A DNA stretch of 64,000 nucleotides from Pantoea brenneri. Lineage in GTDB: Bacteria; Pseudomonadota; Gammaproteobacteria; Enterobacterales; Enterobacteriaceae. Below are positions 55,905 through 64,000 of this stretch, piece by piece (the first letter of the stretch is position 1; each line of letters opens with the position of its first letter). The stretch lies in the NCBI GenBank assembly GCA_002095305.1, contig MIEI01000008.1, positions 30,734 through 94,733 on the forward strand. The letters are read 5' to 3'. Both the position numbers and the translations under genes were made by a program. Below the pieces are notes generated by a model, which had not been told where the DNA came from, did no database searches, and saw nothing but the letters and a program-made list of their open reading frames with translations.

Positions 55905-56201
55905 TTACTGTGCGGGCGCGTCCTGTGAACTGCCGGCACTGTCTGGCACGCTGGCGTCATCGTCACGCCCCGTGCGCTTGTAAACAATCTTTTGTGTGTC
56001 GTTCTCACAATGTCCCACCACCTGACCGCCGGCCTGATCAACCTGATCGTTAGCGACGATGTCGAGACTAAAACCCGATTCGGGCACACCGTTCTGAATA
56101 ATTTTCTGGCTGATCTCGGTTTTGACCGATTCACAGGATGCCTGTGCCAGCACGGGCAGCGCGAACAACGTCGCCGTTAACAAAACCCTCTGTAGCTTCA
56201 T
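55905..56201 (-). CDS. ynfD: DUF1161 periplasmic protein, YnfD-like
   Basis: 98 residues: signal peptide of about 20 residues (cleaved after QAS or LAQA), then the DUF1161 pattern CESVKTEISQKIIQNGV...FSLDIV and VVGHCENDTQKIVYKR with two cysteines that may form a disulfide. Short acidic, low-complexity tail. The ATG at 56201 is 7 bases after AAGGA. Function unknown. Confidence 0.8.
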   Translation of the reverse strand: MKLQRVLLTATLFALPVLAQASCESVKTEISQKIIQNGVPESGFSLDIVANDQVDQAGGQVVGHCENDTQKIVYKRTGRDDDASVPDSAGSSQDAPAQ

Positions 56202-56246
56202 CACGTATTCCTTATGTTAGTCGTCCGTCATTACTATAGCTGAAAA

Positions 56247-56570
56247 TCAGGGCGTAACAGGCCGGCCGGAGCGGCGATCCAGACAACGCAGGGTATTCGG
56301 CTCCCAGTAAGCATTAAGGTTCAGGCTCTGCTCACACTTGTCGCGGGTATCAAACGCGCGGTCGGTCTTATCAAACTCTTTCTCAACGCGGCTGTTCACC
56401 TTATTACGCAGCATCCGCGTGTCATTCCACTGCTCTTTATCCTGACGCGCTGCTTCGTTACTGGCGGCGCTGCTGCCATCTTCAATAATCAGGCGATTAG
56501 TGGTAGCACTGGCATTAAAGGCTGCCGCTGACAGCAGGCTGACCAGCAGGACCGGGATCAATTTTTTCAT
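56247..56570 (-). CDS. ynfB: UPF0482 secreted protein YnfB
   Basis: 107 residues with a signal peptide ending NASA. The conserved block [21 protein letters not shown] and the end [22 protein letters not shown] are nearly identical to those of E. coli YnfB. Two cysteines could pair. Function unknown. It is divergent from ynfA, as in E. coli when speG is ignored. Confidence 0.92.
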   Translation of the reverse strand: MKKLIPVLLVSLLSAAAFNASATTNRLIIEDGSSAASNEAARQDKEQWNDTRMLRNKVNSRVEKEFDKTDRAFDTRDKCEQSLNLNAYWEPNTLRCLDRRSGRPVTP

Positions 56571-56700
56571 TGCGCTTTCCTTCAGTTAACGCAGACATCG
56601 CCAATGGTAACGGCTGTTGCCGCGGGTAGGCTTAGTATATCATCGCCGTTTCTTTGCTCACCAGTGGTGAGTCGTTTGTTTACGTTTGTGAGAGAAAAGG

Positions 56701-57030
56701 ATGCTGATTAAAACCGCCTTGCTGTTTTTTATCACCGCGCTGGCGGAAATTATCGGCTGCTTTTTGCCGTGGCTGTGGCTGAAAAAAGGCGGCTCCGTCT
56801 GGCTACTGTTGCCGGCAGCTGCCAGCCTGGCGCTGTTTGTCTGGCTGCTGACGCTGCATCCTGCCGCCAGCGGACGGGTGTATGCCGCTTATGGCGGAGT
56901 CTATGTGCTGACCGCACTGCTGTGGTTGCGGGTGGTCGACGGCGTGAAGCTCAGCGCCTGGGACTGGAGCGGGGCGATTGTCGCCTTTAGCGGCATGTTG
57001 ATCATCGTGCTGGGCTGGGGACGGGGCTAG
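56701..57030 (+). CDS. ynfA: UPF0060 small membrane protein YnfA
   Basis: 109 residues, four hydrophobic helices; related in fold to small multidrug-resistance exporters. [45 protein letters not shown] and the final [18 protein letters not shown] match E. coli YnfA (108). AGAAAAGG precedes the ATG closely. Confidence 0.92.
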   Translation: MLIKTALLFFITALAEIIGCFLPWLWLKKGGSVWLLLPAAASLALFVWLLTLHPAASGRVYAAYGGVYVLTALLWLRVVDGVKLSAWDWSGAIVAFSGMLIIVLGWGRG

Positions 57031-57053
57031 AGCCAGCCGGAAAGGCTGGCTCT
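57029..57053. terminator. Hairpin between ynfA and ydfG
   Basis: Perfect 10-base arms (57029-57038, 57044-57053) around GGAAA, overlapping the ynfA stop, between convergent genes. No long U-tract. Confidence 0.6.
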
Positions 57054-57058
57054 GAGGC

Positions 57059-57805
57059 TTACGGCTTGTGCACCTTCAGACCGGCCACTGTCTGGCTGAC
57101 AGGCATCATCTCAAGCGTGTTGATGTTGACATGCTTAGGCAGCGTGGCGACCCAGTAGACCGCTTCAGTCACATCGTCCGGGGTTAGTGCGGTGGCGCCT
57201 TCATACACCTGACCCGCTTTATCATCGTCGCCTTTGAAACGGACGTTAGAGAACTCGGTACCGCCCACCAGGCCTGGTTCGATGTCGGTAACGCGCAGCG
57301 CGGTGCCGTGCAGATCGGTTCGCAGATTAAGGCTGAACTGACGGACAAAGGCTTTGGTCGCGCCATAGACGTTGCCGCCCGCATAGGGCCAGCTGCCAGC
57401 GATCGACCCGATATTTATCACGTGCCCGACGTTACGCTCCACCATCTGCGGCAGCAGGGCGCGGGTCATATAGACCAGACCCTTGGTGTTGGTGTCGATC
57501 ATATTTTCCCAGTCTTCAACGTTGGCGCGGTGGGCTGGCTCAATCCCCAGCGCCAGACCGGCGTTATTGACCAGCACATCGATTTCGCGCCACTCCGCCG
57601 GCAGCTGATTTACCGCCTCTTCAATGGCTGCCCGGTTACGCACATCAAGCTGCACGGTATACAGGTTATCGCCCAGCTCATCTTTCAGCGCTTTCAGGCG
57701 CTCGGCCCGGCGTCCGCTAGCGATCACTTTATGGCCGGTTGCGATAAAGCGACGGGTGATGCTTTCACCAAAACCGGCGGTCGCGCCGGTGACAAAAATA
57801 ATCAT
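57059..57805 (-). CDS. ydfG: NADP-dependent 3-hydroxy acid / malonic semialdehyde dehydrogenase YdfG
   Basis: Short-chain dehydrogenase that oxidises L-allo-threonine and 3-hydroxy acids and reduces malonic semialdehyde in E. coli. 248 residues, the E. coli length. Cofactor motif TGATAGFGESI at about 6-16, NNAG at about 82, catalytic Ser in IGSIAGSWPY and YGATK for Tyr and Lys. Start at 57805, after AAGGAACAG; a longer frame to 57859 lacks a site. Malonic semialdehyde arises in pyrimidine and beta-alanine breakdown. Confidence 0.94.
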   Translation of the reverse strand: MIIFVTGATAGFGESITRRFIATGHKVIASGRRAERLKALKDELGDNLYTVQLDVRNRAAIEEAVNQLPAEWREIDVLVNNAGLALGIEPAHRANVEDWENMIDTNTKGLVYMTRALLPQMVERNVGHVINIGSIAGSWPYAGGNVYGATKAFVRQFSLNLRTDLHGTALRVTDIEPGLVGGTEFSNVRFKGDDDKAGQVYEGATALTPDDVTEAVYWVATLPKHVNINTLEMMPVSQTVAGLKVHKP

Positions 57806-58010
57806 CTCACTGTTCCTTATGCCATTTTCACAATCGATGGCTTCACCATAGCATTTCATTTCCGCTTGCGCCCGCCGAAAAAGCGATTGGGCTGTAAGGG
57901 GATTTTACCGCCCCGGCGGCTGCGCTGTTTTGGGGCGTGATGCACGCTAACGGGGCAGCGTAGCTGCGGATTCAGCCGGCAAAAATTATCCAATTTCAAA
58001 GCAGCGCCAC

Positions 58011-58026
58011 AAGCAACCGATTGCTA
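58011..58026. promoter_or_regulatory. GCAA-N4-TTGC palindrome, distal copy
   Basis: Core GCAACCGATTGC at 58013-58024, matching 10 of 12 bases of the PurR core GCAAACGTTTGC. Centre 21 bases from the proximal copy, so both would lie on the same helix face. Confidence 0.5.
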
Positions 58027-58031
58027 ACGGC

Positions 58032-58047
58032 AGGCAAACGGTTGCGG
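58032..58047. promoter_or_regulatory. GCAA-N4-TTGC palindrome, proximal copy (PurR-box-like)
   Basis: Core GCAAACGGTTGC at 58034-58045, 11 of 12 bases of the PurR core. About 87 bases upstream of the sigma-54 element. Could bind PurR, another LacI-type protein, or a sigma-54 activator. Confidence 0.55.
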
Positions 58048-58068
58048 AGCAATGCTGCCTGCAGAAAG

Positions 58069-58078
58069 TTGCGCAACA
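58069..58078. promoter_or_regulatory. GTTGCGCAAC dyad
   Basis: Perfect 10-base palindrome made of the same GCAAC/GTTGC halves as the two upstream sites but in inside-out order. Possible third activator half-site pair. Confidence 0.35.
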
Positions 58079-58132
58079 GCCGGAATTTAATTTAATTAGC
58101 TGATAATTATAGAAAAATAGTCATTACCGATC

Positions 58133-58148
58133 TGGCACGGCAGTTGCA
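58133..58148 (+). promoter_or_regulatory. Sigma-54 promoter of guaD-xdhABC
   Basis: TGGCACGGCAGTTGCA equals the -24/-12 consensus TGGCACG-N4-TTGCA at every defined position, with GG and GC 10 bases apart. The guaD start is 67 bases downstream. RpoN promoters need an enhancer-binding activator; NtrC or a purine-specific one is possible. Confidence 0.8.
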
Positions 58149-58215
58149 ACGTGGCATTAAGGCAATCATCTGCATAATTAAAAGAAGGCCGCAGTGCTTT
58201 CAGAAAGGAAAAGCC

Positions 58216-59544
58216 ATGTCATCAGCGACAGATACGGCGATACGCGCCAGTTTTTTTGACTTCAAATCGGTGGCAGACCAGCCCGACGCGCTGCTCTCTG
58301 CGGCGCGCTATCTGGAAGATGGGGTGCTACGGCTTCGCGACGGACGGGTGATCGGCTTAGCGCCGTGGGAGGAGTGCAGCGCCGAACTGGCTGGTCAGCC
58401 GGTGGTTGATCTGCGCGGAAAACTGATCGTACCGGGCTTCATCGATACCCACATTCACTATCCACAGACCGAAATGATCGGCGCGTTCGGCGAGCAACTG
58501 CTGGAATGGCTGAATCACTATACCTTCCCGGTCGAGGCGCAATATTACTGCCCGGACCACGCTGCGCGTATGTCAGCTTTCTTCCTGCATCAGCTGCTGT
58601 CGAACGGCACCACCAGCGCGCTGGTGTTTGGCACCGTGCATCCGCAGTCGGTCGAGGCGCTGTTCAGCGCGGCGGAAGCGCTGAATATGCGACTGATTGC
58701 CGGCAAAGTAATGATGGATCGTAATGCGCCAGACAACCTGATCGAAACGCCGGAACAGAGTTACCAGCAGACCCGCGCACTGATTGAACGCTGGCACCAG
58801 CGCGGACGGCTGAGCTACGCGCTGACGCCGCGTTTCGCGCCAACCTCGTCACCGCAGCTGCTGGCAAAGGTGCAGCAGCTGCGTCAGGAGTTTCCCGATA
58901 CCTGGCTGCATACTCACCTGAGCGAAAATCCGCAGGAGGTCGCCTGGGTGAAACAGCTGTTTCCTGAGCGCGCCGGCTATCTTGACGTTTACCACCACTA
59001 TCAGCTGACCGGGCGTCGCAGCGTGTTTGCGCACTGCGTGCATCTCGACGACAGCGAATGGCAATGCCTGCACGACACCGATTCGACTATCGCCTTCTGT
59101 CCGACCTCAAACCTGTTTCTCGGCAGCGGACTGTTTAACCTGAAACGCAGCTGGCAGCAGGGCGTCAAAGTCGGCATTGGCACCGATGTCGGGGCCGGTA
59201 CCACCTTCAGCATGCTGCAAACGCTGGGCGAAGCCTACAAAGTGGGTCAGCTGCAGCAGTATAAGCTGAGCGCCGCCGAAGCCTTTTACCACGCCACGCT
59301 GGGCGGCGCGCGGGCGCTGGATCTCGATCACGCCATCGGCAATTTTAATCCGGGCAAAGAGGCGGATTTTGTGGTGCTCGATCCGGCCGTCTCGGCCTTA
59401 CAGACCTTACGCATCGGCAACAGCAAAGATATCTGGGAAAAATTGTTTGTCTTAATGACGCTGGGCGATGACCGCAATATTGCCCAGACCTGGGTAAACG
59501 GCCGTCCGGTATGGCAGCGCGACGCGGGAGAGCAAGCCGCATGA
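58216..59544 (+). CDS. guaD: Guanine deaminase GuaD
   Basis: Zinc amidohydrolase converting guanine to xanthine and ammonia. 442 residues (E. coli 439). PGFIDTHIHYPQTEMIGAFGEQLLEWLNHYTFP contains zinc ligands H79 and H81; later motifs are HTHLSENP, VFAHCVHLDD, FCPTSNLFLGSG and GIGTDVGAGTTFSML with the catalytic Asp. AAAGGAAA lies 6 bases before the ATG at 58216. The stop overlaps the xdhA start by 4 bases (ATGA), so xanthine is handed to the dehydrogenase made from the same transcript. Confidence 0.95.
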   Translation: MSSATDTAIRASFFDFKSVADQPDALLSAARYLEDGVLRLRDGRVIGLAPWEECSAELAGQPVVDLRGKLIVPGFIDTHIHYPQTEMIGAFGEQLLEWLNHYTFPVEAQYYCPDHAARMSAFFLHQLLSNGTTSALVFGTVHPQSVEALFSAAEALNMRLIAGKVMMDRNAPDNLIETPEQSYQQTRALIERWHQRGRLSYALTPRFAPTSSPQLLAKVQQLRQEFPDTWLHTHLSENPQEVAWVKQLFPERAGYLDVYHHYQLTGRRSVFAHCVHLDDSEWQCLHDTDSTIAFCPTSNLFLGSGLFNLKRSWQQGVKVGIGTDVGAGTTFSMLQTLGEAYKVGQLQQYKLSAAEAFYHATLGGARALDLDHAIGNFNPGKEADFVVLDPAVSALQTLRIGNSKDIWEKLFVLMTLGDDRNIAQTWVNGRPVWQRDAGEQAA

Positions 59545-60983
59545 TCCAGTTCCTGTTAAATAACCAACTGATTACCGAAGAGGCGTTAGATCCTAATCTG
59601 ACGGTGCTCAACTATCTGCGTGGCCATCAGCACCGCACCGGCACCAAAGAGGGCTGCGCCTCGGGAGACTGCGGCGCCTGTAGCGTCACGCTGGGTAAAG
59701 CGGTCGATGGGGAAATGCAGTATGAAACGGTCAACAGCTGTCTGACGCTGGTATCGACGCTGCAGGGTAAGCAGCTGATTACCGTTGAGGATCTGCGTCA
59801 CGGCCGTGCTCTGCATCCGGCGCAGCAGGCGATGGTTGACTGCCACAGTTCACAATGTGGTTTTTGTACGCCGGGCTTTGTGATGTCGCTGTTCAGCCTG
59901 CAAAAATCGGCCAGCGGCTGGGATCGCCATCAGGCGGAGAGTGCGCTGGCGGGCAATCTGTGTCGCTGCACCGGCTACCGGCCGATCATGGCGGCCGCGC
60001 AGCAGCTCTGTTCACAGCCGGTCAGCGACCAGTTCGATCACCATGCTGCCAGCGTGGTGCAGCGGCTGGAAGCGCTGGCGAATAATCAGATGCAGCAGCT
60101 GAGCGGGGATGGGCGGCGCTGTTATCTGCCCAAAACTCCGGCCCAGCTGGCGCAAATCTATCTGGCCCATCCAGAGGCCACGCTGATTGCCGGTGGCACC
60201 GATCTGAGCCTGACGATCACCCAGCAGCATAAGCGAATACCGCTGCTGATCGCGCTGGAGCAGGTTACTGCGCTCAGGATATGCAGTGAATTTGACGATC
60301 ACTATTTGCTGGGTGCCGCCGCCTCGCTGCAGCAGATTACCGATTTCCTCGCCGACCGTATTCCGGGCGTCAGTGAGATGCTGCACCGTTTTGCCTCGCT
60401 ACAAATCCGCCTGCAGGGCACGCTGGGCGGCAATATCGCCAATGCCTCGCCGATTGGTGATGCGTCACCGATGCTGCTGGCGCTGAATGCCAGCCTGCTG
60501 TTGCAGCACGGCGAGCAGCAGCGCAGCCTGCCGCTCGATCGGTTTTTCACCGGCTATCGACAGACCTGTTTACAGCCGGGCGAGTTTATCCGCGCTATCC
60601 GCATCGATAAAGTGACGGTGTCACCAGATTTTGTCGCGTGGAAAGTCTCTAAGCGGCTTGATGATGACATTTCTGCGGTCTTCGCCGCCTTTAATCTTGA
60701 GATTGAGCAGGGCCATGTCCGCGCAGTACGCATCGCGTTTGGCGGGATGGCCGCAACGCCGAAAAGGGCCACACACTGCGAACAGGCCCTGCTGGATCAA
60801 CCGTTTAACGCCGTGACCGTGTCACGTGCTGCCGCCGCGCTGGCGGAAGATTTCCAGCCGCTGTCCGACTTCCGCGCCAGCGCCAGCTACCGTTTGCAGG
60901 TCGCGCGTAACCTGCTGCGGCGTTATTACCATCGCTACAACGGCGAATTACCCTGTGTTGAGGTGGCCCGCTATGTCTCATAA
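59541..60983 (+). CDS. xdhA: Xanthine dehydrogenase small subunit XdhA (2Fe-2S and FAD)
   Basis: 480 residues combining the two iron-sulfur domains and the FAD domain, as in the Rhodobacter and Pseudomonas enzymes, unlike the split E. coli XdhB and XdhC. First cluster: C39, C44, C47, C67 (EGCASGDCGACSVTLG). Second cluster: C106, C109, C141, C143 (SSQCGFCTPGFV, NLCRCTGYRPI). FAD domain from about 190 with LIAGGTDLSL and LGGNIANASPIGDASPMLLAL. Overlaps guaD by 4 bases and xdhB by 11 bases. Confidence 0.95.
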   Translation: MIQFLLNNQLITEEALDPNLTVLNYLRGHQHRTGTKEGCASGDCGACSVTLGKAVDGEMQYETVNSCLTLVSTLQGKQLITVEDLRHGRALHPAQQAMVDCHSSQCGFCTPGFVMSLFSLQKSASGWDRHQAESALAGNLCRCTGYRPIMAAAQQLCSQPVSDQFDHHAASVVQRLEALANNQMQQLSGDGRRCYLPKTPAQLAQIYLAHPEATLIAGGTDLSLTITQQHKRIPLLIALEQVTALRICSEFDDHYLLGAAASLQQITDFLADRIPGVSEMLHRFASLQIRLQGTLGGNIANASPIGDASPMLLALNASLLLQHGEQQRSLPLDRFFTGYRQTCLQPGEFIRAIRIDKVTVSPDFVAWKVSKRLDDDISAVFAAFNLEIEQGHVRAVRIAFGGMAATPKRATHCEQALLDQPFNAVTVSRAAAALAEDFQPLSDFRASASYRLQVARNLLRRYYHRYNGELPCVEVARYVS

Positions 60984-63338
60984 CCGTCCTGAATTAAATG
61001 AACAGGTAATCAAGGCGCAGCATGCTGCCGCGATACAGAGCGGCGTTGGCCGCAGCAACAAACACGAAAGCGCGGAAAAGCACGTTTCCGGTGAGGCGCG
61101 CTTTATCGACGATAAGCCTGAACTGCCCGGTTTACTGCACCTCTGCCCGCGGCTGAGTGAGCACGCCCATGCACGCATCACCCGGATTGATGTCGGGCCG
61201 TGTTACGCCATTCCCGGCGTGGTCAGCGTGCTGACCTGGCAGGATGTGCCCGGTATCAATGATGTCGGTCCGCTGGAGCCAGGCGATCCGCTGCTGGCGC
61301 ACGACAAGGTGGAGTATCTCGGTCAGATTGTGATTGTGGTGGCGGCCGGGTCACCGGATGCTGCGCGAGCCGGCGCTGCTGCTGCCGTAATTGAATATGA
61401 GGTGCTGGAGCCGTTACTCGACGTCGAACAGGCACTGGCGCAGAACAGTTTTGTTCAGGAGCCGCATGTTCATCAGCGCGGCGACGTCGAGGCTGCGCTG
61501 GCACGGGCACCACACCGCATCACCGGTTCCTTTCCCATTGGCGGACAGGAGCACTTTTATCTGGAAACCCAGACCGCGCTGGTGATCCCCGGCGAAGATC
61601 AGCAGCTACAGGTCTTTTCCTCGACCCAGAATCCCACCGAAGTACAGAAACTGGTGGCCGAGGTGATGGGTATCAGCATGAATCAGGTCACCATTGATAT
61701 GCGGCGTATGGGCGGCGGATTTGGCGGCAAAGAGACCAGGCTGCGGGCGTCGCCTGCCTGTGCGCCATCGTCGCCCGCCAGACCGGCCGGGCAGCGAAGA
61801 TGCGGCTTTCACGCCGTGACGACATGCGCATTACCGGCAAACGGCATCCGTTCTTTGTCCGCTACGAGGTCGGCGTTGAGGATGATGGGCTGCTGTGCGG
61901 GGTAAAGATCGATCTGGCAGGCAACTGCGGTTATTCACTGGATCTCAGCGGGTCTATCGTCGATCGGGCGATGTTCCATGCGGATAACGCCTATTACCTT
62001 GGCGATGCGCGCATTACCGGTTACCGCTGTCGCACCAATACTGCCTCAAATACCGCTTATCGCGGCTTTGGCGGCCCGCAGGGCATGGTGGCAATTGAGC
62101 AGATCATGGACCACATCGCGCGTGAACGCGGCCTTGATCCGCTGGCGCTGCGTAAACGCAACTATTACGGCAAGCAGAATCGCAACATTACCCATTATCA
62201 TCAGCAGGTTGAAGACAATCTGCTGGACGAGATCACCGAACAGCTGGAGCAGAGCAGCGATTATCAGGCCCGCCGGGCGGAGATCCGCGCGTTTAATGCC
62301 CGCAGCCCGCTGCTGAAGCGCGGTCTGGCGCTGACGCCGGTTAAATTCGGCATCTCGTTTACCTCCAGCTTTCTCAACCAGGCGGGCGCACTGATTCTGA
62401 TTTACACCGACGGCACGGTGCAACTCAACCACGGCGGCACCGAGATGGGCCAGGGACTCAATACCAAAATCATCCAGATCGTTGCCGAAGTGCTGCAGAT
62501 TGAAGTTGATAAGATTCAGATCACCGCCACTGATACCGGCAAAGTGCCGAACACCTCGCCGACGGCGGCTTCCAGCGGGGCCGATCTGAACGGTAAGGCG
62601 GCGCAGAACGCAGCGGAGATCCTGCGCGATCGCATGACGCAGATGCTGTGTCAGCTCCATCAGTGCGATGCCTCCGAGGTCAGTTTTCGCAACGGCATCG
62701 TGCGCGCCGGTGAAAAACATTACACCTTCGCGGACGTGGCCCAGCTGGCGTGGCTAAACCAGGTGCCGCTGTCTGCCAACGGTTACTACCGCGTGCCGGG
62801 CATTCATTACGACCGGCTGGCGGGGCGCGGCCAGCCTTTTTACTACTTCGCCTACGGCGCGGCCTGCTGTGAAGTGGTGATCGATACCTTAACCGGTGAG
62901 TATCGCCTGCTGCGCGCAGACATTCTGCACGACGTGGGTGCCTCGCTGAATCCGGCAATCGACATCGGCCAGGTTGAGGGCGGATTTGTCCAGGGCGTTG
63001 GCTGGCTGACCTGTGAAGAGCTGGTGTGGAGCGAAAAAGGGCAATTGCTGACCGACGGCCCGGCCAGCTACAAAATCCCGGCCATCAGTGACGTTCCAGC
63101 CGATCTGCGGGTGACGCTGGTGGAGAACCGTAAAAATCCGCAGGATACGGTCTTTCACTCGAAAGCCGTCGGGGAGCCGCCGTTTATGCTGGGCATCGCC
63201 GCCTGGTGCGCGCTGCAGGATGCGGTGGCCAGCGTTGGCGGTTATGCCCGGCATCCGCAGCTGGATGCGCCCGCCACGCCAGAGCGGGTATTGAATGGTG
63301 TGCTGCAACTGGCAGGAGCCTGTGATGATCTACCATGA
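60973..63338 (+). CDS. xdhB: Xanthine dehydrogenase large molybdopterin subunit XdhB, apparent frameshift
   Basis: Molybdenum-cofactor subunit that hydroxylates hypoxanthine and xanthine to urate. Motifs: GGQEHFYLETQ, RRMGGGFGGKET, NTAYRGFGGPQGM with the substrate-binding arginine, GGTEMGQGLNTK, and KAVGEPPFMLG with the catalytic glutamate near the end. The frame breaks at 61736-61737: GAGACCAGG should be GAGACCCAGG. Adding one C rejoins the halves into 788 residues, the usual size. Start ATG at 60973 lies within the xdhA end. The xdhC start overlaps its last 14 bases. Confidence 0.93.
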
Positions 63339-64000
63339 CTGGATAACCGTGCTGCACCAGCTGCGTGAAAAGCGCCAGAGCTGCGTATTAATTACCGTGC
63401 TCAGTGAACACGGTTCGGTGCCACGCGACAGCGGCAGTAAAATGGTGGTAACACCGCAGCAGAGCTATCTGACCATCGGTGGTGGCCAGCTGGAATTTCA
63501 GTGCATTGCTCAGGCACGCGCCATGTTGCAGAGCGGGGCCAGCGCGCCGCACACCGAGGATTACAGTCTCGGCGCGCGGCTGGGACAGTGCTGCGGCGGT
63601 AAAACCACGCTGCTGTTTGAGCCGCTGTTGCAGAACCAGCCGGAAATTCTGCTATTCGGTGCCGGTCATGTTGGCCAGGCGCTGGTTAACCTGCTGTCAA
63701 CGTTACCCTGTCACATTCGCTGGATCGACAGTCGCCCGGATCAGTTTACGCAGGTCCCGCCCGGCGTGGTCACTCTGCAACCGGAGGACCCGCTGGACTG
63801 TGTGGCGCAGGCTGCACCGGACAGCTATTTCATCATAATGACCCATCATCATCCGCTCGATTTCGACCTGTGCGAGGCGGTGCTGAAGCGCGGAGATTTT
63901 CGCTATGCAGGCGTGATTGGCTCGCAGACCAAAAGCCAGCGTTTCCGCTACCGGCTGGCGGGCAAGGGGGCGCAGGCCGATCGGCTGGCGCGGCTGCGTT
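63325..64000 (+). CDS. xdhC: Xanthine dehydrogenase accessory protein XdhC, partial (runs off window)
   Basis: Molybdenum-cofactor sulfuration and insertion chaperone for XdhB. 225 codons are visible with no stop. Motifs: SVPRDSGSKMVV, TIGGGQLEFQ (about residues 51-60), LGQCCGGKTTLLFEP, the Rossmann-type LLFGAGHVGQAL (about 109-120), IMTHHHPLDFDLC and AGVIGSQTKSQRFRYRL. AGGAG lies 6 bases before the ATG at 63325, which overlaps xdhB by 14 bases. The family is usually about 270 to 350 residues, so the end is lost beyond base 64000. Confidence 0.93.
   Translation, partial: MIYHDWITVLHQLREKRQSCVLITVLSEHGSVPRDSGSKMVVTPQQSYLTIGGGQLEFQCIAQARAMLQSGASAPHTEDYSLGARLGQCCGGKTTLLFEPLLQNQPEILLFGAGHVGQALVNLLSTLPCHIRWIDSRPDQFTQVPPGVVTLQPEDPLDCVAQAAPDSYFIIMTHHHPLDFDLCEAVLKRGDFRYAGVIGSQTKSQRFRYRLAGKGAQADRLARLR

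Larger units (their letters stand above)
57806..58215. other. Divergent regulatory region upstream of guaD-xdhABC
   Basis: A 410-base gap. It contains two GCAA-N4-TTGC palindromes, a TTGCGCAA dyad, a T+A-rich stretch at 58080-58125 typical of a flexible linker, and a consensus sigma-54 promoter. No gene is visible. Confidence 0.7.

Noticed and set aside
62046..62720. 224-codon minus-strand frame inside xdhB
   Set aside because: Antisense to the conserved molybdopterin domain, without a ribosome site.
1..64000. Mobile elements, prophage, CRISPR, tRNA or rRNA genes
   Set aside because: I looked for transposase or integrase motifs, spaced direct repeats and tRNA-like cloverleafs and found none I could support.

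Overview
The window is a piece of a gammaproteobacterial chromosome of the order Enterobacterales. Gene content, near full-length similarity to E. coli proteins recalled from memory, and G+C-rich coding point to an Erwiniaceae-type genome (Pantoea, Erwinia or Mixta-like). The genus is an inference. I see no phage, insertion sequence, CRISPR array, rRNA or tRNA. The backbone resembles the E. coli region that carries asr, rstAB, ydgH, pntAB, uspE-fnr-smrA, sotB, cybB, ynfM-ynfL-mlc-ynfK, ynfB, ynfA and ydfG. The order is rearranged and catabolic modules sit between the blocks.

Layout: 0-4 kb holds the start of asr with an RstA-box-like site, an M32 carboxypeptidase and rstA-rstB. 4-13 kb holds an ArcD-like antiporter, ydgH, pntAB, uspE, fnr and smrA. 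13-17 kb is a cluster of a PcaQ-like LysR regulator, an aromatic-acid-type MFS carrier and a 2-oxoadipate dioxygenase/decarboxylase (HglS/YdcJ family). 17-31 kb is accessory: a type-B carboxylesterase, a chemoreceptor with a sigma-28-like promoter, a YbdL-like aminotransferase with an orphan amino-acid binding protein, pepT, an orphan DppA-like protein, and a LysR/M20 peptidase/MHS-transporter cluster. 31-40.5 kb covers rhamnose use: aldA, rhaT, rhaSR and rhaBADM, interrupted by small genes (ybiI, a yoaK-like 32-residue protein, two uncharacterised ORFs). 40.5-42.1 kb is a TetR regulator divergent from two tandem YhcN/BhsA-type secreted proteins, with mirrored copies of one operator-like palindrome. 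42-49 kb holds sotB, cybB, ynfM, ynfL, mlc and ynfK. 49-54 kb holds a xanthine/urate-type permease and an OsmU-type osmoprotectant ABC transporter. 54-58 kb holds a multidrug MFS, ynfD, ynfB, ynfA and ydfG. 58-64 kb is a purine catabolic operon, guaD-xdhABC, which runs off the window.

Two points stand out. First, a textbook sigma-54 promoter lies in front of guaD-xdhABC, with palindromic GCAA-N4-TTGC sites upstream, and a weaker sigma-54-like element precedes the nucleobase permease. This suggests a nitrogen-responsive purine regulon of import plus guanine to xanthine to urate conversion. Second, seven otherwise intact genes (pntA, an MHS transporter, rhaT, ynfL, mlc, the nucleobase permease, xdhB) each carry one frameshift explained by one missing base in a 2-4 base run. 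Restoring that base gives normal family lengths, so consensus errors are more likely than gene death. All seven are on the plus strand.
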